Positions 1 through 7,594 of a DNA stretch of 64,000 nucleotides are shown here, piece after piece. Source of the DNA: Maribacter forsetii DSM 18668 (lineage in GTDB: Bacteria; Bacteroidota; Bacteroidia; Flavobacteriales; Flavobacteriaceae). Made by a program: the position numbers and the translations under genes. Position 1 is the stretch's first letter, and every line of letters begins with the position of its first letter. Location: positions 868,001 to 932,000 of the forward strand of contig NZ_JQLH01000001.1 of assembly GCF_000744105.1 (NCBI RefSeq), in the 5' to 3' direction. Below the pieces are notes generated by a model. It worked only from the letters and a program-made list of their open reading frames with translations. It was not told the DNA's origin and searched no databases.

Positions 1-353
1 CGAAAGATCACGAGTGGGTAAAGATAGAAGGTGATGTTGCCATTGTAGGTATTACAGATTTCGCTCAAGGTGAATTAGGTGATATTGTTTATGTTGAAGT
101 AGACACTCTTGATGAGACTTTAGATCGCGAAGCGATTTTTGGTACGGTTGAAGCTGTAAAAACTGTTTCTGATTTATTTTCTCCTTTATCTGGTGAAATT
201 GTAGAATTCAACGAAGCGTTAGAAGATGAGCCGGAAAAAGTAAATTCTGATCCTTACGGTGATGGTTGGATGGTAAAAATTAAGTTTAGCGATGCTAGCC
301 AATTGGAAGATTTGTTGAGCGATGCTGCATATAAAGAGATAATAGGTGGTTAA
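1..353 (+). CDS. gcvH: Glycine cleavage system H protein (5' truncated by window edge)
   Basis: The reading frame enters from the left edge (first full codon at base 3) and stops with TAA at 351-353. It encodes the last ~116 residues of the lipoyl carrier protein of the glycine cleavage complex, which shuttles the aminomethyl group between the P, T and L proteins. The conserved lipoylation context EAVKT is visible, with the modified lysine at codon 159-161, followed by the typical LFSPLSGEIVEFN segment and the C-terminal DPYGDGWMVKIK stretch. The usual family length is ~125 residues, so only the N-terminal few are missing. The 3' end overlaps the next gene by 8 bases, suggesting co-transcription. 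Identification is secure. Confidence 0.97.
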   Translation, partial: KDHEWVKIEGDVAIVGITDFAQGELGDIVYVEVDTLDETLDREAIFGTVEAVKTVSDLFSPLSGEIVEFNEALEDEPEKVNSDPYGDGWMVKIKFSDASQLEDLLSDAAYKEIIGG

Positions 354-738
354 AAACACTATTTATAAAGTACTTTTCATAAGCTGGATGATGTTTGTAA
401 CATTTTCCAGCTTATTTTCTTTTTCGGGAATTGGTACCTCAAGGTTCAATATTCCGCATATGGATAAGGCCGTTCATTTTACGTTCTATTCCGTTATGGT
501 GGTGTTGGGTTATTTGGCAACACCTAAAAGTAAAGAACAAGTTATAGGCAAGTCTAAGTTATTGTGGTACATTGTTTTATTCGCTGTGCTGTACGGTATA
601 ATTATTGAAGTAATACAGCATGTAGCTACTGCTGATAGACACGGAGATCCACTAGATGCACTTGCAAATTCTACTGGAGCTATTGTAGGAATGTTAGCCG
701 TAAGATTTCTGTTTTTTCGGGTGCCCTCGTTAAAATGA
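346..738 (+). CDS. VanZ-like family membrane protein
   Basis: A 130-residue protein with about four hydrophobic segments (around residues 5-25, 40-58, 70-90 and 105-125). It carries the VanZ-like signature HMDKAVHFTFY in the first half and a conserved EVIQ...DPLDALANSTGA region near the end. VanZ itself gives low-level teicoplanin resistance, but most flavobacterial homologues have no known role. I chose a GTG start at 346, inside the last codons of gcvH, because the residues after it resemble a normal N-terminus. The first in-frame ATG (388) would cut into the first membrane helix. The overlap with gcvH implies translational coupling. Function is inferred only at family level. Confidence 0.85.
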   Translation: MVKNTIYKVLFISWMMFVTFSSLFSFSGIGTSRFNIPHMDKAVHFTFYSVMVVLGYLATPKSKEQVIGKSKLLWYIVLFAVLYGIIIEVIQHVATADRHGDPLDALANSTGAIVGMLAVRFLFFRVPSLK

Positions 739-800
739 AAATTTTAGTTGCATATTTATGGATTAATTAGTTAAATTAGCAATCACTAAATTGAAAATAT

Positions 801-1505
801 ATGGAACCTAAAAAGAATCCAAAAGCGGATTTAACAAAGAACAGCAGTCTTTATTTCGTTATCGGTTTGTTTGCAGTAATGCTATTTACTTATGTAGCAT
901 TTGAGTGGAAAACGTATGATGAGGTGAATGATTATGATATTTCTATGAATGTGGATGATCTTTTAGATGAAGAAGTTCCAATGACAGAACAGATCAAGAC
1001 TCCACCACCTCCACCGCCACCAGCTGCACCGGAAATTATTGAAGTTGTAGAAGATGAAGAAGAGGTTGAGGAAACTGTAATCGAGTCTACTGAAACTAGT
1101 CAAGAAGAAGAAATCGTTGAGGTTGAAGATGTTGTTGTTGACGAGATTGAAGAAGACGTTGATGTACCTTTCGCAGTTATTGAAGATGTGCCTGTTTTCC
1201 CAGGTTGTGAAAATGAAAGCGATAAAAGAGCTTGTTTCAATAAAATGATTCAAAAGCATATTGGTAAAAACTTCCGTTACCCAGAAATTGCTCAAGAAAT
1301 GGGTGTTCAAGGTAGAGTTAGTGTAATGTTCGTAATTCAGAAAGATGGTAGTATCGGTAACGTTAGAATGCGTGGTCCAGATAAGAACTTAGAGAAAGAA
1401 GCTGCGAGAATTATCGGTAAATTACCGAAAATGACTCCTGGTAAGCAAAGAGGTAGAGCAGTACGTGTTCCTTTTAGTATTCCAATTAACTTTAAATTAC
1501 AATAG
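801..1505 (+). CDS. Energy transducer TonB
   Basis: A 234-residue TonB-family protein that transmits proton-motive force from an ExbB/ExbD motor to outer-membrane receptors. It has a short cytoplasmic N-terminus, one membrane anchor (about residues 17-35), a short proline run at residues ~69-75, a long highly acidic linker rich in Glu, Asp and Val (~80-130), and a C-terminal TonB domain (~145-234). That domain opens with the Bacteroidota-type element PVFPGCE and a second Cys (ACFN), followed by YPEIAQEMGVQGRV. ExbB and ExbD genes are not in the window. The acidic linker differs from the Pro-Lys-rich linker of enterobacterial TonB. A strong terminator follows directly. Identity is secure; the receptor served is unknown. 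Confidence 0.94.
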   Translation: MEPKKNPKADLTKNSSLYFVIGLFAVMLFTYVAFEWKTYDEVNDYDISMNVDDLLDEEVPMTEQIKTPPPPPPPAAPEIIEVVEDEEEVEETVIESTETSQEEEIVEVEDVVVDEIEEDVDVPFAVIEDVPVFPGCENESDKRACFNKMIQKHIGKNFRYPEIAQEMGVQGRVSVMFVIQKDGSIGNVRMRGPDKNLEKEAARIIGKLPKMTPGKQRGRAVRVPFSIPINFKLQ

Positions 1506-1537
1506 TATTTATTTACTGTTTTAATCATATAAAAAAA

Positions 1538-1567
1538 ATCCTGAGCTAAATGCTCGGGATTTTTTTT
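1538..1567. terminator. Bidirectional rho-independent terminator between tonB and the MBL gene
   Basis: A 9-bp stem (ATCCTGAGC at 1538-1546 with GCTCGGGAT at 1552-1560, one G-T pair) encloses a 5-base loop. It is followed by seven T on the plus strand and flanked by eight A upstream, so it can work in both directions for the two converging genes. Confidence 0.85.
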
Positions 1568-1589
1568 ACGTTTACTTTTTGTAAAAAAA

Positions 1590-2459
1590 TTATTTTTTTA
1601 AACTGGTATAGAAAATAGTTCTCATTCGTTCCGGACTTATAAATCCAGTTCCAAAGTCATCATCGTATTTAGAAGAGATGGATGAATTTTTTTCTACTTG
1701 TTCTAGAGTGTCTCCAGACGCTATAGCTTTAAGAATATTCTCTTTAATAGTTTCTAGCATATCAAGGTAGTCAATAAGTTTTTGTTTGTTAGAAGGTCTT
1801 CCGTGACCAGGTATAATTATAGTATTGTCATCAATGACCATTATCGCTTTTTCTATAGCGGATATATAACCTTCAACACTACCGCCATTCTTTAAGTCCA
1901 TATAAGGATAACGCTCAGAAAAATAGGTATCACCCATGTGTAGTACATTGTTTTTCATAAAATAAATCATGGCATCGCTATCGGTATGGGCATTGTGTAC
2001 ATGAAAAGCCATTATGGTTTCATCGTTTTCAAACAATTGTAATTCTTCTGAAAAAGTAATTTCGGGTAAAATATCTTTACCTAATTCAGGTTTCTCTTCT
2101 AGCTTTTTCTCAAGACTAGTTCTAACATTATTTTGAGCTATTAGGATGGTTGATTCGGAATTGAACTCTGCATTACCACCAGTGTGATCACCATGCATGT
2201 GTGTATTTATTAAATACTTTAACGGTTTGTCCGTAATGCTAGATATAGCCAGTTTAATTTTTGGGCTTAACCGTGCAAATTGATCATCTATCATAAAAGA
2301 ATTGGTTGCATTGACATATAGACCAATATTTCCTCCTTGTCCAGTAAGCATATATACTTCACTAGTTAGCGTGTCAACCTTGATAATAACTTCTTTCTCC
2401 TGGCTCCGGCAAATGGAGTGAATTAGAAATAGTAAAATAAGTAAGTTTAAATGTTTCAT
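1590..2459 (-). CDS. Secreted MBL-fold metallo-hydrolase
   Basis: A 289-residue protein with a Sec signal peptide (about residues 1-19) and a metallo-beta-lactamase fold. The metal motif is H87-M-H89-G-D91-H92 (NTHMHGDHTGG), followed by HTDSDA near residue 160, a GDTYF segment and a C-terminal GHGRPS. The fold points to a zinc-dependent hydrolase acting in the periplasm or outside the cell. The GDT where class B1 beta-lactamases have a cysteine argues against a true B1 carbapenemase. It resembles SoxH/quinoprotein-relay-type MBL proteins more closely. The gene converges on tonB and diverges from ctaB, so it is monocistronic. A -7-like element lies 33 bases upstream. The substrate is unknown. 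Confidence 0.85.
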   Translation of the reverse strand: MKHLNLLILLFLIHSICRSQEKEVIIKVDTLTSEVYMLTGQGGNIGLYVNATNSFMIDDQFARLSPKIKLAISSITDKPLKYLINTHMHGDHTGGNAEFNSESTILIAQNNVRTSLEKKLEEKPELGKDILPEITFSEELQLFENDETIMAFHVHNAHTDSDAMIYFMKNNVLHMGDTYFSERYPYMDLKNGGSVEGYISAIEKAIMVIDDNTIIIPGHGRPSNKQKLIDYLDMLETIKENILKAIASGDTLEQVEKNSSISSKYDDDFGTGFISPERMRTIFYTSLKK

Positions 2460-2492
2460 TTTTAAGTGTTAAAGTGTTAACTCGTTAGCTTT

Positions 2493-2500
2493 CAAATATA
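2493..2500 (-). promoter_or_regulatory. Putative -7 element of the MBL gene
   Basis: On the minus strand this reads TATATTTG, matching the Bacteroidota -7 consensus TAnnTTTG, 33 bases before the ATG. No TTG at the right distance upstream is obvious, so only half the promoter is supported. Confidence 0.45.
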
Positions 2501-2520
2501 CTAGAAATAAAGGTTTAAGG

Positions 2521-2551
2521 TTGCAGAAATATGGTAGGGGCGTTATCTTTG
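2521..2551 (+). promoter_or_regulatory. Bacteroidota-type promoter of the ctaB operon
   Basis: A TTG (2521-2523) is followed after exactly 20 bases by TATCTTTG (2544-2551), a full match to the flavobacterial -33/-7 arrangement. The first ATG of ctaB lies 17 bases downstream. The motif falls inside the longest possible open frame and therefore argues that translation begins at 2569, not at the upstream TTG codon. Confidence 0.7.
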
Positions 2552-2568
2552 CAGACCTATTAAAAAAT

Positions 2569-3471
2569 ATGAAAATGGCAGTTGGTTCGGAAAAAGAAAG
2601 TGCTTTTGCATTGCTTTTTGCCGATTTTAAGGAGATTACCAAAGCTAGATTAGCTGTTAGTGTCGTTTTTTCTTCTATTGCAGGTTACTTTCTTGGTGCG
2701 TACGAGATACAATGGGTGCAAGTGTTATTATTGGCATTTGGAGGTTATTGTATGGTAGGTGCCAGTAATGCTTATAATCAGGTTATTGAGAAGGATTTGG
2801 ACGTTTTAATGAAGCGTACTAAAAATAGACCCATTCCTGCAGGTCGTATGACGGTAAATACGGCTATGAGTCTTGCTATTGTTTTAACAATACTAGGTGT
2901 TTTATCACTATATCTTTTAAACCCCAAAACAGCAATGTTTGGGGCAATTTCTATATTTCTATATACCAGTGTTTATACTCCTTTAAAAACAATTACGCCA
3001 CTTGCTGTATTTGTAGGCGCAATACCTGGAGCGATTCCCTTTATGCTGGGTTGGGTAGCCGCTACTGATGATTTTGGAATAGAACCGGGCACTTTGTTTA
3101 TGATTCAGTTTTTCTGGCAGTTCCCGCATTTTTGGGCATTAGGGTGGATGTTAGATGATGATTATAGAAGCGGCGGGTTTAAAATGCTACCAACAGGAAA
3201 GAAAGATGCGGCAACAGTGTTGCAAATAATAATGTATACTATTTGGATGATGGCAGTGTCCATAATTCCAGTATTTGGAATTACGGGTAGATTGCAATTA
3301 TCAGTTGTATCGGCCGTAATTATCTTTTTAATGGGAGCGGTAATGTTAGGTTTCGCTTTTCAGTTGTATAGAAAGAGGGATAATGTTTCTGCAAGAAAAT
3401 TAATGTTGGCAAGTGTTAGTTATATTACACTAATGCAGATTGTATACGTAATAGATAAATTTTTAGCTTAA
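2569..3471 (+). CDS. ctaB: Protoheme IX farnesyltransferase (heme O synthase)
   Basis: This polytopic UbiA-family prenyltransferase attaches a farnesyl group to heme B to make heme O, the precursor of heme A for cytochrome oxidases. About nine membrane helices are visible. The two Asp-rich catalytic regions are present: NAYNQVIEKDLDVLMKRTKNR near residue 75-95, and the WALGWMLDDDYRSGG region near residue 200. The long YTPLKT-GA(I)PGAIP segment is typical of CtaB. The start at 2569 (MKMAVGSEK) was preferred over an open-frame TTG at 2521 because a good promoter occupies 2521-2551; with it the protein is ~300 residues, the usual length. It leads an oxidase cluster, with 2 bases to the next gene. 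Confidence 0.95.
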   Translation: MKMAVGSEKESAFALLFADFKEITKARLAVSVVFSSIAGYFLGAYEIQWVQVLLLAFGGYCMVGASNAYNQVIEKDLDVLMKRTKNRPIPAGRMTVNTAMSLAIVLTILGVLSLYLLNPKTAMFGAISIFLYTSVYTPLKTITPLAVFVGAIPGAIPFMLGWVAATDDFGIEPGTLFMIQFFWQFPHFWALGWMLDDDYRSGGFKMLPTGKKDAATVLQIIMYTIWMMAVSIIPVFGITGRLQLSVVSAVIIFLMGAVMLGFAFQLYRKRDNVSARKLMLASVSYITLMQIVYVIDKFLA

Positions 3472-3473
3472 TT

Positions 3474-4055
3474 ATGGATTTAACACAGGGAACGGAGGCA
3501 GAGAAGAATGCTAGGGCAAAGAAGATGATGCTTTGGTTTGGTATTATTAGCTTGTTAATGGGTTTTGCAGGTTGGACAAGTGCCTACATTGTAAGTAGCT
3601 CTAGAGAGGATTGGTCTAGTGATGTAGGGTTGCCAGTCTCTTTTCTGTATAGTACTATTGCCATTATCATAAGTAGCATTAGTTATATGTTGGCAAAAAA
3701 AGCTATAAAGGATGGTGATAATGCTAGCGGTACTAAATGGTTGTGGATTACGTTAGGTTTAGGAGTTCTGTTTATCTTTTTGCAATTTTCGGGTTTTTCT
3801 CAAATGGTTGCGCAAGGGTATTACTTTACAGGACCTACCAGTAGTATAAAAGTATCATACATCTTTTTAATAGCAATGGTGCATGTGGTGCATGTTGTTG
3901 CGGGTATGATTTCTTTGTTGGTGGTGCTGTATAATCAAAACAAAGGAAATTATAGTAAAGAGAACTATTTAGGTGTTACCTTAGGGGCAACATTTTGGCA
4001 TTTCTTAGATTTTTTATGGGTCTATTTGGTGTTATTTATGTTCTTTGTGAAATAA
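3474..4055 (+). CDS. Heme-copper oxidase subunit III (short form)
   Basis: A 193-residue integral membrane protein with five hydrophobic helices and the subunit III signatures: a first helix running into GWTSAYIVSS, a VHVVHVVAGM helix, and a final WHFLDFLWVYLVLF helix. Subunit III stabilises the proton-pumping oxidase and helps feed oxygen and protons to subunit I. The gene starts 2 bases after ctaB, so the two are co-transcribed and probably coupled. A second, longer subunit III gene follows. The catalytic subunits I and II are not in this window. The pairing of a short and a long subunit III suggests both belong to one caa3- or aa3-type oxidase, or that two assemblies share the operon. Confidence 0.9.
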   Translation: MDLTQGTEAEKNARAKKMMLWFGIISLLMGFAGWTSAYIVSSSREDWSSDVGLPVSFLYSTIAIIISSISYMLAKKAIKDGDNASGTKWLWITLGLGVLFIFLQFSGFSQMVAQGYYFTGPTSSIKVSYIFLIAMVHVVHVVAGMISLLVVLYNQNKGNYSKENYLGVTLGATFWHFLDFLWVYLVLFMFFVK

Positions 4056-4151
4056 AAAACAAATCAAAGTTAGTTTTGGGTCAAATTGCGTTTTTAAATA
4101 GTTCAAAAAAATGTAAATTTGCTAAAGTTTTATTAAAACGATAAATAGTAT

Positions 4152-5126
4152 ATGAATTCTACGGTGACTACGGGAACGGAAACAAGCGTATGGGGTGGTG
4201 GCAATCAGCCTTTAGGAGCAAGCTATGGAAAAATGATGATGTGGTTTTTCCTTGTATCGGATGCGTTAACTTTCTCTGGATTTTTAGCAGCATACGGCTT
4301 TTCAAGATTTAAATTTATTGAAACATGGCCAATAGCGGACGAAGTGTTTACACACGTTCCTTTATTTCATGGAAATTATCCCATGATATATGTTGCCTTT
4401 ATGACCTTTATTTTGATTATGTCGTCTGTAACGATGGTATTGGCGGTAGATGCTGGTCATAAAATGAAAAAGAATGCAGTTATCTGGTATATGTTCGCTA
4501 CGGTAATAGGTGGTATCATATTCGTAGGTTCTCAAGCTTGGGAATGGGGCACCTTCATTAAAGGTGATCATGGTGCTTTAGAAACTAAAGGTGGCAGAAT
4601 TTTACAATTCGTTAAAGCAGATTCTGGAGAGAGAGCGTCATTATCTGATTTTGCCGCATCAATACCAGACTCAAGGGTTGCACATGAAAGAAAGAACGGT
4701 ATTTGGTTTTTTCAAGAACCTACATTAACAAGTTTTTCCCTTGAAGAAGTTGTGAAAGGTTTTAAAGCCGATTCTAATATTTTGATAAGAACTGAATTAA
4801 TTAATGAAGAAGGTGAAAAGACTCTTTTAGATAGAAAAGCTTCATTAGCTAAATTAGCAGATGCAACCCAAGTTGTAGAAGGTGCTAATTTAATTCATAA
4901 CGAATATGGAAGTAGGCTTTTTGCTGACTTCTTTTTCTTTATCACTGGTTTTCACGGTTTCCACGTATTCTCAGGTGTAGTAATTAACATTATCATTTTC
5001 TTTAATGTTATTCTAGGTACTTATGAGAGAAGAGGTCACTATGAAATGGTAGAGAAAGTTGGTTTATACTGGCACTTTGTAGATTTAGTTTGGGTATTCG
5101 TATTTACATTCTTCTACCTAGTATAA
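4152..5126 (+). CDS. ctaE: Cytochrome c oxidase subunit III (long form with soluble insert)
   Basis: A 324-residue subunit III. The membrane parts are canonical: MMMWFFLVSDALTFSG in the first helix, GSQAWEWGTFI with the conserved Glu, FFFFITGFHGFHVFSG, and the final YWHFVDLVWVFVFTFFYL. Between the EWGTFI helix and the ITGFHGFHV helix lies a soluble stretch of roughly 100-115 residues (about 140-255) that ordinary bacterial subunit III lacks. The stretch is charged and has no cysteine or obvious cofactor motif. It sits 96 bases after the short subunit III in the same operon and is followed 53 bases later by subunit IV. Assignment is secure; the role of the insert is unknown. Confidence 0.93.
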   Translation: MNSTVTTGTETSVWGGGNQPLGASYGKMMMWFFLVSDALTFSGFLAAYGFSRFKFIETWPIADEVFTHVPLFHGNYPMIYVAFMTFILIMSSVTMVLAVDAGHKMKKNAVIWYMFATVIGGIIFVGSQAWEWGTFIKGDHGALETKGGRILQFVKADSGERASLSDFAASIPDSRVAHERKNGIWFFQEPTLTSFSLEEVVKGFKADSNILIRTELINEEGEKTLLDRKASLAKLADATQVVEGANLIHNEYGSRLFADFFFFITGFHGFHVFSGVVINIIIFFNVILGTYERRGHYEMVEKVGLYWHFVDLVWVFVFTFFYLV

Positions 5127-5179
5127 CCCTTATAGCAATAAACAGCATTACTGTATAAAGAATTTTAGATTAAAGTAAC

Positions 5180-5563
5180 ATGGCAGACGGACATAAATTA
5201 GAGATTTTTAGAGGACTTGTAAAGTTCAAATCTAACACACAGAAAATCTGGGGAGTATTAGCTTTTTTAACCTTAATAACTGCGGTAGAGGTAGTATTGG
5301 GTATTATTAAGCCAGCATCTTTAACAGATACTTACGTATTGGGAATGAAATTGATTAACTGGGTCTTCATTATTTTGACCTTAGTTAAAGCGTACTATAT
5401 TGCTTGGGACTTTATGCACTTACGTGATGAGAAGTCTGCGTTAAGAAGAGCGATAGTGTGGACACCAATATTCTTGGTTATTTATTTGACATTTATTCTT
5501 CTAGTAGAAGCCGATTATATTTATAACGTTTATAAAGATGGTTTTATAAGTTGGAACTTCTAA
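5180..5563 (+). CDS. Cytochrome c oxidase subunit IV family protein
   Basis: A 127-residue protein with three membrane helices (about residues 22-42, 53-75 and 88-112). It matches the small prokaryotic subunit IV (CyoD/COX4-like) family: TVVEVVLG-like first helix and a conserved KAYYIAWDFMHLRDEK segment in the loop after helix 2. Such subunits aid assembly of the CuB site of heme-copper oxidases. It is the last structural gene of the oxidase group and is followed by a clear hairpin terminator. Confidence 0.9.
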   Translation: MADGHKLEIFRGLVKFKSNTQKIWGVLAFLTLITAVEVVLGIIKPASLTDTYVLGMKLINWVFIILTLVKAYYIAWDFMHLRDEKSALRRAIVWTPIFLVIYLTFILLVEADYIYNVYKDGFISWNF

Positions 5564-5582
5564 GTTATAATTAACAATATTA

Positions 5583-5609
5583 AAAGACGGTTTTATAACC
5601 GTCTTTTTT
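5583..5609 (+). terminator. Terminator after oxidase subunit IV
   Basis: A 10-bp perfect stem (AAAGACGGTT at 5583-5592 with AACCGTCTTT at 5597-5606) has a 4-base loop and a run of T. It separates the structural oxidase genes from the SCO-related genes, which must have their own promoter or rely on read-through. Confidence 0.85.
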
Positions 5610-5688
5610 ATTTTTGTATAGTTTGTATTTTAATGATTTTCTCTATTGAAGTATTTTGAACTGTTTCAATAACTAGTCTTCCTAATTT

Positions 5689-6312
5689 ATGAAAAAAACA
5701 TTTGTTCTTGTCGTGTTATTTGTACTTCCAATAGTGGCATATCTGTTTTTTGCTTCTGGAGTAACAAATTTTGGAAAATTATCTCAACTCACCGAAAATA
5801 TACAAGAATTAGATTTTTCAAGTCAAGCTCAATTCAAAGATAAAATTACTGTTCTTGGTTTTTTAGGTACTGATGTTGAAGGTAGAAAGGGTAATGCATT
5901 TAATTTAAATCAAAAAATATACAAGCGTTTCTATGAGTTTAACGACTTTCAATTTATCATGATAGTGTCTCCGGAAACCAAAGGGGAAGTTGTAGAGCTT
6001 CAAAAAGAGCTGGCTACATTGGCTGATAACGATAAGTGGAAATTTGTTTATGCTGAAGATGATCAAATTGAGTCATTATTCGGTAGTTTGAGTACAGATA
6101 CCAAGTTGGATGCTAACAATAGTACCCCTTATGTTTTTATTATTGATAAAGATTTAACCCTTAGAGGTAGGTCTGATGATGAAGATGATGGTACAAAGTA
6201 TGGATTCAATTCAAATTCTGTTGCAGATTTAAATAATAAAATGGTAGATGATGTCAAGATTATTTTGGCAGAGTATCGTCTTGCATTAAAAAAGAATAAT
6301 GCCGATAGATAA
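5689..6312 (+). CDS. Membrane-anchored SCO/redoxin-like protein without cysteines
   Basis: A 207-residue protein with one N-terminal membrane segment (about residues 4-24) and a periplasmic domain that reads like a thioredoxin/SCO fold: a central ITVLGFLGTDVEG strand-loop, FQFIMIVSPET, and STPYVFIIDKDLTLRGRSDDE, which parallels the ALVDKEGFLRSRIDE segment of the SCO1 encoded 9 bases downstream. It contains no cysteine at all, so it cannot bind copper or reduce disulfides in the SCO way. The close spacing to SCO1 suggests a scaffold or partner role in copper delivery to the oxidase. The relation to SCO is my inference from the sequence pattern. Confidence 0.75.
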   Translation: MKKTFVLVVLFVLPIVAYLFFASGVTNFGKLSQLTENIQELDFSSQAQFKDKITVLGFLGTDVEGRKGNAFNLNQKIYKRFYEFNDFQFIMIVSPETKGEVVELQKELATLADNDKWKFVYAEDDQIESLFGSLSTDTKLDANNSTPYVFIIDKDLTLRGRSDDEDDGTKYGFNSNSVADLNNKMVDDVKIILAEYRLALKKNNADR

Positions 6313-6321
6313 AGCTATATC

Positions 6322-7056
6322 ATGAATAAAAAATATACATACGTTTGGGTTTCGTTAATTGTTCTGATTTTTGGAATCATTGTAATACCAAGAATAGTTG
6401 ATAGATTATCTTCTGGTTCTGTCGTTGAAAATGACCGTCTAAATTCAGATAGTAAAGATACTAGTGAAGAAAAGTTAGGTTATATCTTGTTAGATGGTAA
6501 ACGACGTAGAGTGCCTTCTTTTGAATTTATAAATCAGGATAGTGTTCTGGTGTCAGATAAGGATTATCTGGGTAAAGTGTATGTGGTAGATTTTTTCTTT
6601 ACCAGATGTCCAAGTATATGTCCTGTTATGACAACCAATCTTGTAAATGTTCAAAAGCATTTTAAGGATGCTAAAGACTTTGCAATAGCTTCTTTTAGTA
6701 TTACTCCAGATTTTGATACACCACAGGTTTTGAGTGCTTATGGGGAAAAATATGGTATTAATGATGCCAATTGGAATTTAATGACAGGCAATCACGAGGG
6801 TATATATGAACTTGCCAACGCAGGTTTTAATATTTTTGCTGCAGAAATGGCAGATTCACCTGGCGGATTTGAGCATTCAGGTCTCTTTGCTTTAGTAGAT
6901 AAAGAGGGTTTTTTAAGATCTAGAATAGATGAGTTTGGTAATCCTATAGTGTATTATCGAGGTGCTATTTTGGAAGAAAAAGGAGTTAATGACCACGGTG
7001 AAACCGAAGAAATTGGTATTCTTAAAGTTGATATTCAAAAATTGTTAGAAGAATAG
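6322..7056 (+). CDS. SCO1/SenC copper chaperone for cytochrome oxidase
   Basis: A 244-residue membrane-anchored protein (helix at about residues 6-23) with a thioredoxin-like domain. The copper ligands of the family are all present: the CxxxC motif C96-PSI-C100 in FFFTRCPSICPVMT, and the distal histidine H185 in GGFEHSGLFALVD. SCO proteins deliver or reduce copper for the CuA centre of subunit II. The position between oxidase subunits and DUF420 is the usual flavobacterial arrangement. The gene is separated from the preceding cysteine-free relative by 9 bases and from the next gene by 4, implying one transcript. Confidence 0.95.
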   Translation: MNKKYTYVWVSLIVLIFGIIVIPRIVDRLSSGSVVENDRLNSDSKDTSEEKLGYILLDGKRRRVPSFEFINQDSVLVSDKDYLGKVYVVDFFFTRCPSICPVMTTNLVNVQKHFKDAKDFAIASFSITPDFDTPQVLSAYGEKYGINDANWNLMTGNHEGIYELANAGFNIFAAEMADSPGGFEHSGLFALVDKEGFLRSRIDEFGNPIVYYRGAILEEKGVNDHGETEEIGILKVDIQKLLEE

Positions 7057-7060
7057 GAAT

Positions 7061-7594
7061 ATGCAAGGGAGCGTTAAGAACGAGAAAAAGTTTAATAGAT
7101 TAATAGCGATTGTTTCAATAGTTATACCAATAGTGGTAGCTATTCTTTTCGGTGTTAAATTGCCTAATGTTGAGCCGCTTTCTTTTTTGCCGCCGATCTA
7201 TGCTACTATAAATGGGCTAACGGCTGTTTTGTTGTTGGTTGCGGTATGGGCAATTAAAAATGGAAATGAAAAACTGCATCAGAATTTAATGACGACCAAT
7301 ATTGCTCTGTCTTTAATGTTCCTTATAATGTATATAGCATATCACATGACTTCAGATTCTACCAGTTACGGTGGTGAGGGTGCAATTAAATACGTGTATT
7401 ATTTTATCCTAATAACCCATATCGTACTGTCTATTGCATTAATACCGTTAGTGTTAAGAACGTATGCTATGGCGTATTTAAAGAAATTTGAAGACCACAG
7501 GGCTTTGGCAAAATATACATTTCCTGTTTGGTTGTATGTTGCCGTAACCGGTGTGGTGGTTTATTTAATGATATCTCCTTACTATGCATACTAA
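7061..7594 (+). CDS. DUF420 family membrane protein
   Basis: A 177-residue protein with five membrane helices (about residues 13-30, 45-65, 78-98, 113-135 and 152-172). It matches DUF420 (related to CtaM/YozB), whose Bacillus and Staphylococcus members are needed for maturation of heme-copper oxidases. Conserved features seen here are INGLTAVLLLVAVWAIKNG, KLHQNLMTTN, YIAYHMTS and ITHIVLSIALIPLVLRT, which carry histidines in or next to helices. It lies 4 bases after SCO1 and overlaps the next small gene by 11 bases. A role in oxidase assembly is inferred from family and context. Confidence 0.9.
   Translation: MQGSVKNEKKFNRLIAIVSIVIPIVVAILFGVKLPNVEPLSFLPPIYATINGLTAVLLLVAVWAIKNGNEKLHQNLMTTNIALSLMFLIMYIAYHMTSDSTSYGGEGAIKYVYYFILITHIVLSIALIPLVLRTYAMAYLKKFEDHRALAKYTFPVWLYVAVTGVVVYLMISPYYAY

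Noticed and set aside
1590..2459. Beta-lactamase resistance gene
   Set aside because: The fold is present but the position of the class B1 zinc-binding cysteine reads GDT, and the sequence resembles general MBL-fold hydrolases; resistance cannot be claimed.
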